Shown in pieces: positions 43,372 to 52,916 of a DNA stretch of 64,000 nt (its first letter is position 1; each line of letters starts with the position of its first letter). The stretch is from Ferdinandcohnia humi_A (GTDB lineage: Bacteria; Bacillota; Bacilli; Bacillales; Bacillaceae_L): NCBI GenBank assembly GCA_047608075.1, contig JBLKRX010000009.1, forward strand, positions 108,138 to 172,137, given 5' to 3'. The position numbers and the translations under genes are program-made. Under the pieces are notes generated by a model. It saw only the letters and a program-made list of their open reading frames with translations, ran no database searches and was not told the origin of the DNA.

Positions 43372-45020
43372 CGAATACAAATGTTGTGGTAGATAAACGA
43401 GACAGTAAACTGGCAATGGCACATTTTTATGTGGCTTTTACTGCTCTCCTTTTAGGTGGTACCGCCGGTTTATTACAAACTCTTGTACGTTCAGGTAAAT
43501 TCACATTACCTGCAGGTATTGGATATTATCAATTATTAACGGTTCACGGCGTATTATTAGCACTCGTACTTACTACATTTTTTATCATCGGTTTTTTGTT
43601 TGCAGGATTAAGTAAAACTTCAGGAACTCTCTCACCAAAGATTCGTTTAACTGGATGGATTGGGTTCTGGACAATGACAATTGGTACTACAGCAACTGCA
43701 ATTACAATTTTATTGGGAGAAGCATCAGTACTATATACATTTTACGCTCCTCTTCAAGCACACCCAGTCTTTTATATTGGGCTTGCATTGGTCGTCGTAG
43801 GTAGCTGGATTAGTGGTTTTGCAATGTTTACTCATTTTGGTAAATGGAAAAAAGCAAATCCAGGAAGAGTAACTTCTCTGCTTAGCTTTATGGCTATAAT
43901 GACAATGATACTTTGGTTAGTTTCTACACTTGGTGTAGCTGCTACTGTTCTTATTCAATTTATTCCGTGGTCATTAGGTTTTGTCGATACCATTGACGTA
44001 TTAATCAGTAGAACTTTGTTCTGGTACTTTGGACACCCACTTGTATATTTCTGGTTATTACCAGCTTACATGGCATGGTATGTTATCATTCCAAAAATTA
44101 TCGGTGGAAAAATTTTCTCAGATGCATTAGCTAGATTATCCTTTATTTTGTTTCTACTTTTCTCAATCCCTGTTGGATTCCACCATCAATTAACGGAACC
44201 AGGTATTGACCCAGCTTGGAAGTACTTACAGGTTGTGTTAACATTCTTAGTTGTTATCCCATCACTTATGACGGCATTCTCAATGTTTGCATCGTTTGAA
44301 TTGTATGGTAGATCAAAAGGCGCAACGGGTCTTTTTGGATGGTTTAGAAAGCTCCCTTGGGGTGATGCTCGCTTCTTTGCACCATTTATGGGTATGTTAA
44401 TCTTCATCCCTGCTGGTGCAGGTGGTATTATAAACGCAAGTCACCAGCTTAACCAAGTTATTCATAATACAATTTGGGTAACCGGTCACTTCCACTTAAC
44501 AGTTGCGACAACTGTATTATTAACATTCTTTGGTATTGCATATTGGTTAATTCCTCATTTAACCGGTCGTGTGATGACAAAGGCGATGAATAAATTAGCG
44601 ATTGTTCAAACTATTGTCTGGACAATTGGTATGGCATTTATGTCAACAGCTATGCACTTTGAAGGTCTATTAGGGGCTCCAAGACGTTCTTCCTTCTCAA
44701 CGTATGGAGATTCAGCGCAAGCTCTAGAATGGATTCCATATCAAATTGCTCAAGCAGTTGGAGGTACGATCCTATTCATTGGTATTATACTAATACTGGT
44801 AATCTTTGTTAACCTAGCATTCTTTGCACCTAAAGGTGAAACTGAATTCCCTATTGGCGAAGTTGCTGAAGAAGCAGAAAAAACACCAATGATTTTAGAA
44901 AACTGGAAGCTTTGGGTAGGTGTATTAGCAGTACTGATACTTATTGCTTACACGATTCCATTTGTTGATATGATTCAAAACGCTCCTCCTGGAGTTAAAG
45001 GCTTTAAGAATCTTCTATAA
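43368..45020 (+). CDS. cbaA: Cytochrome ba3 oxidase subunit I
   Basis: A 550-residue membrane protein with 13 or so helices. Haem and CuB ligands are visible: YYQLLTVHGVLLALV (low-spin haem His), WYFGHPLVYFWLLPAYMAWY (the His-Tyr pair), and VTGHFHLTVATTV (high-spin haem region). It reduces oxygen to water and pumps protons with high oxygen affinity, typical of B-type oxidases. The ATG overlaps the cbaB stop by four bases. Followed by a strong terminator. Confidence 0.95.
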   Translation: MTNTNVVVDKRDSKLAMAHFYVAFTALLLGGTAGLLQTLVRSGKFTLPAGIGYYQLLTVHGVLLALVLTTFFIIGFLFAGLSKTSGTLSPKIRLTGWIGFWTMTIGTTATAITILLGEASVLYTFYAPLQAHPVFYIGLALVVVGSWISGFAMFTHFGKWKKANPGRVTSLLSFMAIMTMILWLVSTLGVAATVLIQFIPWSLGFVDTIDVLISRTLFWYFGHPLVYFWLLPAYMAWYVIIPKIIGGKIFSDALARLSFILFLLFSIPVGFHHQLTEPGIDPAWKYLQVVLTFLVVIPSLMTAFSMFASFELYGRSKGATGLFGWFRKLPWGDARFFAPFMGMLIFIPAGAGGIINASHQLNQVIHNTIWVTGHFHLTVATTVLLTFFGIAYWLIPHLTGRVMTKAMNKLAIVQTIVWTIGMAFMSTAMHFEGLLGAPRRSSFSTYGDSAQALEWIPYQIAQAVGGTILFIGIILILVIFVNLAFFAPKGETEFPIGEVAEEAEKTPMILENWKLWVGVLAVLILIAYTIPFVDMIQNAPPGVKGFKNLL

Positions 45021-45024
45021 AAAT

Positions 45025-45062
45025 AAGGCTACACAAATGAAAAAAGTTTGTGTAGCCTTTTC
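45025..45062 (+). terminator. Terminator of the cba operon
   Basis: AAGGCTACACAAA (45025-45037) pairs with TTTGTGTAGCCTT (45047-45059), then TTCC. Confidence 0.9.
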
Positions 45063-45107
45063 CTATTAAGAACCGAATTAGAAGTAACCATGACCTACAT
45101 CTAAGAA

Positions 45108-45256
45108 AAGCGCAAGCGCCTAGTAATAGGAACGTAAACTAAGAACCGCCACGCCCTGTAGAAGTCCGACAAGCAAATGTTATATTGCAACAATAGTCGC
45201 TCTTTGACTTTTCATCGCAGCGCGTTTCTGACCTCGAGGGGTAGGTCGCTTGCGCT
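45108..45256 (+). repeat. Interspersed repeat family 1, copy C
   Basis: Starts AAGCGCAAGCGCC and ends TCGCTTGCGCT, which are inverted ends. Contains AGTCCGACAAGCAAATGTTA and GTCGCTCTTTGACTTTTC. The central hairpin arms are eroded in this copy. The tail ATGTTCAAAATAATATACTT follows to about 45290. Confidence 0.75.
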
Positions 45257-45302
45257 AGAAAGTGGAATGTTCAAAATAATATACTTTCTTTACTTTTATG
45301 TA

Positions 45303-45325
45303 AGGCACCGCAAAAATGCAGTGCC
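45303..45325 (-). terminator. Hairpin downstream of ypwA
   Basis: GGCACCGC and GCAGTGCC form an eight-pair stem with one wobble. No clear T run follows. Confidence 0.5.
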
Positions 45326-45348
45326 CTACCAACAATTACCCTTAACTA

Positions 45349-46863
45349 TTAAACTAGACGATAAATTTCTTTGTATTTATCTTCTAAGTATGATATCAAA
45401 TGTCTTGCATTAAGCCCTTCCCCTGTTACATCCTCAAGAATTTCTAAAGGTTTCTTGAGCTTTCCAAATTGATGAACCTTTTCAGTAAGCCACTCTTTAA
45501 TTGGAGCTAAATTTCCTTCTTCTAGCAACTCATCATAATTAGGAAGATCCTTTAACATCGCATTCTTTAATTGTGCTGCATACATATAGCCTAATGCGTA
45601 CGATGGGAAATATCCAAAGCTTCCACCTGACCAATGTACATCTTGAAGTACACCCTTCGCATCATTTTCTGGTCGGATACCTAAATATTCTTCATATTTT
45701 GCATTCCATACCTCAGGAAGGTCCTTTACTTCAATCTCATCATTGAATAGACCTTTTTCAATTTCATATCTAACCATTACATGAAGAGGGTACGTTAGTT
45801 CATCAGCTTCAATTCGAATTAATGATGGTTTTGATTCGTTTATTGCTCTGTAAAAATCATCAACCGTTACATCATCAAATTGCCCATTAGAGTACTTCTT
45901 TAATAGCTCATAATTATTCTTCCAAAACGGAAGACTACGTCCAAGAATATTCTCATAAAAAAGTGATTGGGACTCATGTATCCCCATCGATGTACCATCA
46001 CAAAGGTTAGTACCAATTAGGTTTTTTGAAATATTTTGCTCATAAATGGCATGTCCGCCCTCATGAATTGTACCAAATACAGCTGTTCTAAAGTCATTTT
46101 CATCATAATTCGTTGTAACACGAACATCACCAGGATTTAGTCCTGTTGCAAAAGGATGAACTGTTTCATCTAGACGGCCAGATTGAAAATCATACCCCAT
46201 TTTTCTAAGTATTTCCAAACTCAGTTCACGTTGATTTTCCTTTGGAAACTCGTTAAACAGGAATGATGTATTTGGTTTATTATCCGACTCTGAAATTGCT
46301 TTTACTAACGGAACTATTTTTTCTCTTAGTTCTAAGAATACTTTATCTATAACATCAACGGTAATACCTGGTTCATACATATCAAGGAGTGTATTATACT
46401 TATTTCCTTCATAGCCCCAATATCCAATAAACCTTTTCGTAGTTTCAACCAATTTTTCTAGATATGGTTGAAATAATGTAAAATCTGATTTTTCTTTTGC
46501 TTCCTCCCAAACTGATTCTGCCTTAGATTGTAAGATAACATATTCCTTAAATTCATCAGCTGGGATTTTTTTATTCAGGTCAAACTCTTTCTGGCACTCT
46601 TCGACCATCTTTTTCGTTACATCACTTAGATTCCCTTGATCAGATGTTAGTTCTTTTAAATATGACTCCATCTCAGAAGATGTAGACATAGCAAATACTT
46701 CTGATGCTAACATTCCAATAACTTCAGATCGTTGTTCAACCCCATTTTTGGGTGCACCAGTACGCAAATCCCAATACATTACTCCAATTGCTTCATTATA
46801 ACTTGTCATTTTTTTTACTAATTCAAGAAAAGCTATTTCTATTTGTTGTAGTTTTTCACTCAT
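45349..46863 (-). CDS. ypwA: M32-family metallocarboxypeptidase YpwA
   Basis: A 504-residue zinc carboxypeptidase, Taq/Pfu carboxypeptidase type. Zinc motif HEGGHAIYEQ (HExxH), GTSMGIHESQSLFYEN with the third ligand Glu, the YPLHVMVRYEIEKGLF stretch and DVHWSGGSFGYFPSYALG. Cytosolic, with no signal peptide. Removes C-terminal residues from peptides. GGGGG precedes the ATG by about seven bases. The position beside ypvA matches B. subtilis. Confidence 0.95.
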   Translation of the reverse strand: MSEKLQQIEIAFLELVKKMTSYNEAIGVMYWDLRTGAPKNGVEQRSEVIGMLASEVFAMSTSSEMESYLKELTSDQGNLSDVTKKMVEECQKEFDLNKKIPADEFKEYVILQSKAESVWEEAKEKSDFTLFQPYLEKLVETTKRFIGYWGYEGNKYNTLLDMYEPGITVDVIDKVFLELREKIVPLVKAISESDNKPNTSFLFNEFPKENQRELSLEILRKMGYDFQSGRLDETVHPFATGLNPGDVRVTTNYDENDFRTAVFGTIHEGGHAIYEQNISKNLIGTNLCDGTSMGIHESQSLFYENILGRSLPFWKNNYELLKKYSNGQFDDVTVDDFYRAINESKPSLIRIEADELTYPLHVMVRYEIEKGLFNDEIEVKDLPEVWNAKYEEYLGIRPENDAKGVLQDVHWSGGSFGYFPSYALGYMYAAQLKNAMLKDLPNYDELLEEGNLAPIKEWLTEKVHQFGKLKKPLEILEDVTGEGLNARHLISYLEDKYKEIYRLV

Positions 46864-46923
46864 TTTTAATCCCCCTATAAAAACAATATATTTGATAACA
46901 GGAAAAATATCTCCCTTTTAGCA

Positions 46924-48870
46924 TTATACAGTTATTAGCTTAGCACTTGTCGGTAGTACATTTTGCATTTTATCGATAACCGTCTTATCAAGTCCATCAT
47001 CTATTAAAATACTTACTACTCCATGATCCTCACTAGATCTTATCAAGCGTCCAACACCCTGTCTTAGCCTTAAAATCATATACGGAAGATCAACTTGCTC
47101 AAAAGAATTATCAGTACTCTTTCGTTTTGCTTGGAACACTGGGTCATTAGGTGGAAACGGAAGTGCCCATATTATTACGTTTGATAGCGAAGGGCCGGGT
47201 ATATCAAGTCCTTCCCATAAAGATACGGAGCATAAAATGCTATGTTCATTATTTTGGAAACGAGATACGAGTTCACTAATTTCCTGGTCGCCTTCAAACA
47301 AAAATTCATATGAAGTTGGAGCTTCTTGTTTACAAAGTGCTTTAAAGGCTAACAAGTCTTCTTTTAAATGAAATAGCAATAACGCTCTACCTTTTGTATT
47401 CTTGATTTCTTCCATTGCATAATTAACTTTTGATTGAAAGGAGTTAATTTCAGTAGAAAACACGGGCAGCTTAATCTCCATATTATGTTCATAATCAAAT
47501 GGAGATTCTACTGAAAATGAATGATAATCTGTTATCCCTAAACTGTTAGCAATATAGTCGAATGACTTATTTTCAGATAAAGTAGCTGAAGAAAAGATGA
47601 AGGGAATCTTTTTAGAAAATACCCTTTCAGCTAAGATGGTCTCAACGGCTTGAGGCATAATTACTAGAGTCTGGGTGTTTTCTTCCGCTTCAACCCATGT
47701 TATTACATCATTTTCTTCTGCAAATAGTTTTAGTGAATATTCCATTTGATCTAGATACTCATCCACGATATGTAATTCATATTGGTCAATCGTATATGTC
47801 TCGGCTTCAAAAACTAGGTTGTTTCCAATATCTACAAGCATTTGGTGTAACTTTTTGGAATGTTCAACAAGTTCCCTGGTATACTCTATATTCATTCGAT
47901 AGGAGCCCTCTACATGTTTGCTGTTGTGTAAAAGACTGTTATAAAAACGTTCGTTCTGCTCCAATGTAGCCTCGATTAATTGTGCAAACTCTTCACGGAT
48001 ATCATTCTCTAACAGTCTTGTTAAAAGAGTCTCTAATGTATTCTCCTTTACTCGATACGTTAACGCTTTTTGTGCAGAAAACTCTAGCAAATGTCCTTCA
48101 TCAAATACCACACAGCTGCCTTCAGGTAAAAAGGGAAGTTGTCCTTCTCTTTTGCGTGCATCCATTGTCCAAATATGTTCCATATAGAAATCATGTGAAC
48201 AAATCACTAAGTCAACCGCCTTTCTGTAATGGTCCCTAGAGAGTGTTAGTCCACAACGATGACGCATGTCACAGGAAAAACAATCCTGGAAATGGTCCCA
48301 TGAAATTGTCCTCCATTCATCATCCGTTAAATCCGGAAACGTTTTTCTATCTCCATAATGATGAAAGGTTTGCAAAGTTGAGTAATTCGTAACAAAATCC
48401 GGTAACTCCTTGTATACTTGAGCGATTCTTTCCTTAGGCATACGTTTTGTCGTTTCATCAAGTTTCCGTAAACACAGATATTGATCCTGTGCCTTAGCTA
48501 ACCGGACATCAATGGTAAGGTTTAGTGCATTTGCAACTTTTGCTATATCTCCCTCAGGTTTTACAAGCTGTTCAATTAATGATTCATCGGCACAAGAGAT
48601 AATAGCTGGTTTTCCCATGTATCTTGCATAGCAAATCGCATATAAAAGATAAACAATTGTTTTACCTGTTCCAACCCCTGCTTCAGCAAAGACTATGGAC
48701 TTTTCTTTAAAAGCACGTTCAAGCTGAAATGCCATATAGACTTGCTCATCTCTAAGTTCAAAGCCTTGTTCGGGAAGAATGTCATAAAACACATCGCCTA
48801 TCCATTCATTTAATTTATCGAAAAAGTTCTCATTCTTTGATATTTGAAAGGGTAACCTCTCTCCAATCAT
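46924..48870 (-). CDS. ypvA: DinG/Rad3-like ATP-dependent helicase YpvA
   Basis: A 648-residue superfamily 2 helicase. Walker A is AEAGVGTGKTIVYLLYA, the DEAH-type motif is VVFDEGHLLEF, and motif VI is RQGVGRLIRSSEDHGVV. Four cysteines in the region CFSCDMRHRCG (with C of YLC upstream) can bind an iron-sulfur cluster, as in DinG/XPD. Likely role is resolving DNA or R-loop structures. In B. subtilis it sits between yptA and ypwA, as here. Confidence 0.92.
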   Translation of the reverse strand: MIGERLPFQISKNENFFDKLNEWIGDVFYDILPEQGFELRDEQVYMAFQLERAFKEKSIVFAEAGVGTGKTIVYLLYAICYARYMGKPAIISCADESLIEQLVKPEGDIAKVANALNLTIDVRLAKAQDQYLCLRKLDETTKRMPKERIAQVYKELPDFVTNYSTLQTFHHYGDRKTFPDLTDDEWRTISWDHFQDCFSCDMRHRCGLTLSRDHYRKAVDLVICSHDFYMEHIWTMDARKREGQLPFLPEGSCVVFDEGHLLEFSAQKALTYRVKENTLETLLTRLLENDIREEFAQLIEATLEQNERFYNSLLHNSKHVEGSYRMNIEYTRELVEHSKKLHQMLVDIGNNLVFEAETYTIDQYELHIVDEYLDQMEYSLKLFAEENDVITWVEAEENTQTLVIMPQAVETILAERVFSKKIPFIFSSATLSENKSFDYIANSLGITDYHSFSVESPFDYEHNMEIKLPVFSTEINSFQSKVNYAMEEIKNTKGRALLLFHLKEDLLAFKALCKQEAPTSYEFLFEGDQEISELVSRFQNNEHSILCSVSLWEGLDIPGPSLSNVIIWALPFPPNDPVFQAKRKSTDNSFEQVDLPYMILRLRQGVGRLIRSSEDHGVVSILIDDGLDKTVIDKMQNVLPTSAKLITV

Positions 48871-48957
48871 TCATAAAACCCCCATAACCAAATATACACG
48901 CTAATTTTTAATTATCTACTACTGTGAACGGCAAGTCAACTTTAGAAGCCGTAAAAA

Positions 48958-48983
48958 AGAACTCTGCCATTTTGGCGAGTTCT
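48958..48983 (-). terminator. Terminator of the ypsC-yptA unit
   Basis: AGAACTC-GCC pairs with GGC-GAGTTCT, with TTTTTTAC next on the minus strand. Confidence 0.75.
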
Positions 48984-49007
48984 CTTCTTACACAGTATTA
49001 GTACGAT

Positions 49008-49193
49008 TCATTCATTTGTATAACGTAAAAAATCAACTTCTACAGAGGTTGAATGTGAAAGAGCATGAAGAAGATCCTGTTTTGCCTTCGTAATTGTATG
49101 TAAAGGGTCTACTTCCTCTCCAATTTCATTTTCAAGTGCTCGGTATGTTCCGTTTAAAGCATCTTGAATTTTTTTAAAATCAAGGTAATTCAT
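49008..49193 (-). CDS. yptA: YptA-like small protein
   Basis: A 61-residue acidic protein, MNYLDFKKIQDALNGTYRAL and on to HSTSVEVDFLRYTNE. The ATG at 49193 follows CAGGAGTG, so the 11 codons before it are rejected. Size and position between ypsC and ypvA match B. subtilis yptA. The function is unknown. It is co-directional with ypsC, 75 bases downstream. Confidence 0.75.
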   Translation of the reverse strand: MNYLDFKKIQDALNGTYRALENEIGEEVDPLHTITKAKQDLLHALSHSTSVEVDFLRYTNE

Positions 49194-49268
49194 TAATGGT
49201 TCACTCCTGTAATAAATGTTTGACATTATTACAGTATATGTTCCTAGGAATTGAACTATTCATTCATT

Positions 49269-50411
49269 TTACTGTTGTCTAGGTGGCCTCTTCCCCCAGT
49301 ATTGGTAGTAGTCAGTACGAATAAAACCATTGAATAGCTTTCGTTTTTTAGTAGCCGGTTTCCCATAAAATTGCTCAAATTCAGGATGTGAAGTAAGCAT
49401 GTATACAGACCAAGTATCATATTTGCGTAATGCTTCTCCCATCTGCTTATACATTTCCTCTACAGCCTTTTTCTCACCAAGTCTCTCGCCATATGGAGGG
49501 TTTCCTACAATAACACCGTAGTCCTTTGTAGTTGTAAAATCCTTAACCTGCATTTGTTTAAAGTTTATTATGTCACCTAATCCAGCTTCCTCAGCATTGT
49601 CCTTTGCAATTTGAATCATTCTGTGGTCAATATCATATCCGCTTATGTCAAGTGGCTGATCATACTTTGCTAAATCCTCTACTTCTTGTCGAGCTTCATC
49701 CCAATTTGATTTGCCTACCCAATCCCATTTTTCAGAGACAAAATCACGATTAAACCCTGGGGCAATATTTTGTCCAATTAAAGCTGCTTCGATTGGGATA
49801 GTTCCAGAACCACAAAATGGATCAACAAACGGGCGGTCAGGTATCCAGTTTGTTAACATTACCAATGTTGCCGCTAGCGTTTCCTTAAGTGGCGCTTCTC
49901 CTTGACCAGCTCGATATCCACGTTTGTGAAGCCCTACACCACTACAATCGATTGTTAATGTTGCAATGTCTTTCAATATTGATATCTCAATTCGATAAAG
50001 TGGGCCTGTCTCCTCAAACCATCCAGATGTTTTTCTATAATGTTTTTTCAAACTATCCACGACAGCTTTTTTCACGATGCTTTGACAGTCTGAAACACTG
50101 AAAAGCTTTGATTTAACAGACTTCCCTACGACAGGGAATTCTCCATTTTCTGGAATATAGTCTCCCCAGTTAAGGGCTTTTGTCTTTTCAAATAGTTCAT
50201 CGAACGTGGTCGCCTTGAACTCGCCAACCTTTAATTTAACACGGTCAGCTGTTCGCAACCATAAATTACTACGACAGATCGCTTTTTCATCTGCAACGAA
50301 TGTTACCTTCCCATTTTCAACACTGCATTCATACCCTAAATCCTTGACTTCTTTCGCTACAATTGATTCTATTCCCATTGCAGCTGTTGCAATAAGTGTT
50401 ACTTTTCCCAT
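49269..50411 (-). CDS. ypsC: 23S rRNA methyltransferase YpsC (THUMP + RlmL/RlmK-type N-terminal domain)
   Basis: A 380-residue protein. The N-terminal THUMP domain (about 1-150) precedes a Rossmann methyltransferase with FVDPFCGSGTIPIEAALIG (motif I) and the catalytic VGNPPYGERLG (motif IV, NPPY, base amino methylation). This is the RlmL-type m2G family. The ATG at 50411 is preferred because GTG at 50420 falls within the AGGGTGAAGG ribosome site. Confidence 0.92.
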   Translation of the reverse strand: MGKVTLIATAAMGIESIVAKEVKDLGYECSVENGKVTFVADEKAICRSNLWLRTADRVKLKVGEFKATTFDELFEKTKALNWGDYIPENGEFPVVGKSVKSKLFSVSDCQSIVKKAVVDSLKKHYRKTSGWFEETGPLYRIEISILKDIATLTIDCSGVGLHKRGYRAGQGEAPLKETLAATLVMLTNWIPDRPFVDPFCGSGTIPIEAALIGQNIAPGFNRDFVSEKWDWVGKSNWDEARQEVEDLAKYDQPLDISGYDIDHRMIQIAKDNAEEAGLGDIINFKQMQVKDFTTTKDYGVIVGNPPYGERLGEKKAVEEMYKQMGEALRKYDTWSVYMLTSHPEFEQFYGKPATKKRKLFNGFIRTDYYQYWGKRPPRQQ

Positions 50412-50573
50412 TACCTTCACCCTAACTATTTACTCGATATATACTTACAAGAATAAAGAAACTATTGTCTCAACGCAAGAAAAGCTAAGACAGATTACCA
50501 AAAACAATAACTTTTATCTTGATGATGATTATTTACTATCTTCCTATCTAACAAAGACTTTATTATAGGAAAT

Positions 50574-50746
50574 GTGCAAGCGCCTTTTAAAAGGAACGTC
50601 AACCAACACCACAACGTACTGTGGCTAACGTTGACGTCAGCACGTCGAGTGCAAGTCCGCCAAGCAAATGTTCTGTTCCAAAAAAGTCGTTCTTTGACTT
50701 TCTTACAACAGGTTATTTGACCTCGAGGGGATCGACCGCTTGCGCC
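50574..50746 (+). repeat. Interspersed repeat family 1, copy D
   Basis: Begins GTGCAAGCGCC, contains GTGCAAGTCCGCCAAGCAAA, AAAAAAGTCGTTCTTTGACT and GGTTATTTGACCTCGAGGGG, and ends CCGCTTGCGCC. The tail ATGTTCAAAATTTTATACTT follows to about 50783. It has an extra inner inverted repeat, GTCAAC...GTTGAC, at 50608-50645. Confidence 0.8.
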
Positions 50747-50802
50747 AGACATAGAGGACTATGTTCAAAATTTTATACTTTCCTATCCTTTAATAAAATA
50801 AA

Positions 50803-50882
50803 CTCGGCAATCAACGTGCCGAGCCTTTGGACTTATGTATTCCTAGAAAATCTAACAAAAAGCTCTCCAATTGGAGAGCTTT
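50803..50882 (-). terminator. Two tandem terminators after rnpB
   Basis: First hairpin AGCTCTCCAATTGGAGAGCT (50861-50880), followed on the minus strand by TTTTTGTT; second CTCGGCA/TGCCGAG (50803-50823), followed by TTTATTTT. Confidence 0.85.
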
Positions 50883-50906
50883 GTTCCATTCAAATGATTC
50901 ATTTCA

Positions 50907-51311
50907 TCAATAACGTTCTGTAAGCCATGTTTTGTTCCTTTGTACTACAAGCGGCAAAAGCCTCGTACTCCGGTGGTAATCATCTATCTACAGATGGTAA
51001 ACACCATCTGTCTTTCTCCTCGTTCATTTCCTCAGAGAAAGTGCCCCTACCATTATTTGGGTTTCTCGCTCGTGGGGTTTACCTCGTTCCACTCCTGCAA
51101 TTTCTTGCAAGACTCCGTCACTGTGGCACTTTAAAGGTAGTCAAACCATATCTACAAAGACTTAGGTTTTTTCCCTGCCGTTAGCCCAGTTACACCAGAC
51201 TACCCTAGCTTATCTTTTCGCTAGGCACGAACACTACGGACATCTCAGTCCGTGCGAGCATGGACTTTCCTCTGCAGAAAACTCTGCAGCGATTACCCGA
51301 ACGTTATTAAT
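50907..51311 (-). ncRNA. rnpB: RNase P RNA, Bacillus (type B)
   Basis: On the minus strand the sequence carries GTTCGGGTAATCGCTGCAG near the 5' end, the universal GAGGAAAGTCCATGCTCGCA, GGTAAACCCCACGAGCGAGA, and ends with ACATGGCTTACAGAACGTTA. The 5' and 3' ends (AATAACGTTC and GAACGTTATT) pair as P1. It is the catalytic RNA that processes the 5' end of tRNAs. Ends are set by P1 and are accurate to a few bases. It lies between ypsC and gpsB as in B. subtilis. Confidence 0.96.
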
Positions 51312-51390
51312 GTGTGCAAGAAATAGTATAGTAAAAATCAAAATCAATTGCAATACGTTAATGACTGGTAATTTTTACAAGACAATTAAC

Positions 51391-51693
51391 TTAATCGAAC
51401 AATTTGCTTCCGAACACATGCTTTTCAAGATTTGATAAACGTTTTAAAATATCAAAATTTGTAGTACCGGTCGGTGCTTGTGTTGGTTGTTTCTTATAAG
51501 AATCTTCTACTTGTCTCTTCAAACGTAAATTCTCTTGTTGGAGCTCTTCAATTTCTTGATAGAATACTTCATAATCCTTGATGATTACGTCCAAAAATTT
51601 ATCAACTTCTTCTTGTTTATAACCCTTCATACCTGTTTTAAATTCTTTTTCAAGAATATCCTTCGCTGACAGCTTTATTTTGTCTGATAACAT
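51391..51693 (-). CDS. gpsB: Cell-division protein GpsB
   Basis: A 100-residue coiled-coil protein. The N-terminal DivIVA-like domain reads LSAKDILEKEFKTGMKGYKQ EEVDKFLDVIIKDY, followed by a heptad-rich EIEELQQENLRLKRQVE and a C-terminal trimerisation helix FDILKRLSNLEKHVFG. It links penicillin-binding protein PBP1 to the division site. The ATG at 51693 follows GAGGTG; a GTG three codons earlier is within that site. Stands alone next to rnpB. Confidence 0.94.
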   Translation of the reverse strand: MLSDKIKLSAKDILEKEFKTGMKGYKQEEVDKFLDVIIKDYEVFYQEIEELQQENLRLKRQVEDSYKKQPTQAPTGTTNFDILKRLSNLEKHVFGSKLFD

Positions 51694-51779
51694 TCTATTC
51701 ACCTCGATACACTTTCCCCATTATTCCTTCTCTATTTTTTCAAAAATTTCGTGTATTGTCAATTTAACTTTAAAAGTAC

Positions 51780-51850
51780 GTGTTCAAAAGTTGACGATTC
51801 TGAAGAAAGTAGATCAAAAGACGTCAGCATATAGGATCTGAGTGTTTACT
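51780..51850. repeat. Partial copy of the repeat-like sequence at 17884-17940
   Basis: TGTTCAAAAGTTGACGATTC followed by AAGTAGATCAAAAGACG resembles TGTTCTAAAAAAGTCGACGA...AAGAAGATCAAGGAACG. It sits between gpsB and ypsA. Confidence 0.35.
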
Positions 51851-51912
51851 TTATATACATGAATACCTTTAAGACCAAGTAACTCCAAAATTTAGTAACT
51901 CTTAAATATCCT

Positions 51913-52473
51913 CTAAAAGTCATTAAATGTGAGTTGCTCCTCCTCTACAATCGCCTGAAGATCATATGCGTTTATCTTCAATAGCTTATACCTTCCATTT
52001 TCAGCTCTTTTAATAGCTTCTCTATACATATATTGTGGACTTCCACTTTTTTCATCATCGTATAAAATCAATAATGCATCACTTTTTTCAAGAAAAAATG
52101 TATTCTTCAATCGAAACTGTGAAGGATTATCATATTTCCGATTTGTAATACTATTAACGTAGTCAGCCTGTGACAAGATATATTCATAGTACTCTTTATT
52201 CGTTTCATTCCAATTTTCTTCTTGGTTCAGAAAGGGTGTAATAACTGCAAGTTTTAGTTCCGGAAATAATTCTTGAAGCTCAAGAGTTACTTCTGCTCCC
52301 CATAATTCAACACCTAATTGTCCACTTATGATTACCCATTCAAGGCCATCCTCGATGAGGGAAATTAAATGCTTCCTTAATGCCTTTTTTATATATCCAA
52401 TTCCAGGATGGTTTTGTCCAAAAATACCAAGTTCAAATGGCTTGTATCCTGTTATTGCAACTACCTTTGTCAT
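51913..52473 (-). CDS. ypsA: YpsA (SLOG-superfamily protein)
   Basis: A 186-residue protein of the YpsA/DUF1273 family: VVAITGYKPFELGIFG, WVIISGQLGVELWGAE (the SLOG nucleotide loop), FLNQEENWNETNKEYYE and a YDDEKSGSPQYMYREA segment. Linked to cell-division control and oxidative stress in Firmicutes; the ligand may be an ADP-ribose-like nucleotide. The ATG at 52473 has GGAG six to seven bases upstream; the reading five codons longer is less likely. Confidence 0.92.
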   Translation of the reverse strand: MTKVVAITGYKPFELGIFGQNHPGIGYIKKALRKHLISLIEDGLEWVIISGQLGVELWGAEVTLELQELFPELKLAVITPFLNQEENWNETNKEYYEYILSQADYVNSITNRKYDNPSQFRLKNTFFLEKSDALLILYDDEKSGSPQYMYREAIKRAENGRYKLLKINAYDLQAIVEEEQLTFNDF

Positions 52474-52530
52474 CTCTGGCTCCTTCACATTTTAACCAAC
52501 TGAATAAATAATTTACACACATTATGTAAA

Positions 52531-52553
52531 ACAGGAACTATTACAGTTCCTGT
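52531..52553 (-). terminator. Terminator of cotD
   Basis: ACAGGAAC pairs with GTTCCTGT across TATTACA. Confidence 0.7.
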
Positions 52554-52615
52554 AAATCGTATTGTTATTATTATCATCTTCACATTACCATTGTTAACTT
52601 ACATGACAAAGTATT

Positions 52616-52852
52616 TTATCTTCCAAAAAATGGCCCAGGTGGTCTCGCTCCACAGCTAAAGTGTTGATGTGAAACTTCATTCGCAACAGACTCCGTATGT
52701 GGGTAATAATGCATATGCTGAAACATATGACGATTTACATGTTGCGTATGTGAAGGGTGAATATGTGGAACAATTGTTGTTGCACAGTGATGTTTCACAC
52801 AGCATTTTGTTGGATGAACTATAGGCTGCATTACATGTGGTCTTCCATTCAT
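52616..52852 (-). CDS. cotD: Spore coat protein D
   Basis: A 78-residue His- and Cys-rich protein (PTKCCVKHHCATTIVPHIHP ... VNRHMFQHMHYYPHTES), with the C-terminal GARPPGPFFGR typical of CotD. It is a structural protein of the inner coat, made in the mother cell. GGAGATAG lies about seven bases before the ATG, and a sigma K-like promoter is seen upstream. Located between ypsA and yprB, matching the B. subtilis region. Confidence 0.9.
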   Translation of the reverse strand: MNGRPHVMQPIVHPTKCCVKHHCATTIVPHIHPSHTQHVNRHMFQHMHYYPHTESVANEVSHQHFSCGARPPGPFFGR

Positions 52853-52889
52853 TTTTTCTATCTCCTTCCTTCATCTGTCTTTCAATAAC

Positions 52890-52916
52890 AGCCTATGAAG
52901 GAATGAGGATACATGT
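52890..52916 (-). promoter_or_regulatory. Candidate sigma K promoter of cotD
   Basis: On the minus strand AC (52915-52916) is followed after 17 bases by CATAGGCT (52890-52897), matching the sigma K pattern AC-N16/17-CATANNNT. It lies about 40 bases before the cotD ATG. Confidence 0.45.

Larger units (their letters stand above)
50412..50906. other. Interval between ypsC and the RNase P RNA gene
   Basis: Holds the ypsC promoter region, family 1 repeat copy D and two tandem terminator hairpins for rnpB. Reading frames here are in repeat DNA and are not supported. Confidence 0.7.

Noticed and set aside
43450..43462. T-box-like sequence GGTGGTACCGC
   Set aside because: It lies inside cbaA and encodes conserved Gly-Gly-Thr-Ala residues. 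There is no specifier stem, terminator or amino-acid gene after it.
50495..51184. Several open frames of 60-100 codons
   Set aside because: They fall in the repeat and in the antisense of the RNase P RNA gene, which explain the sequence.
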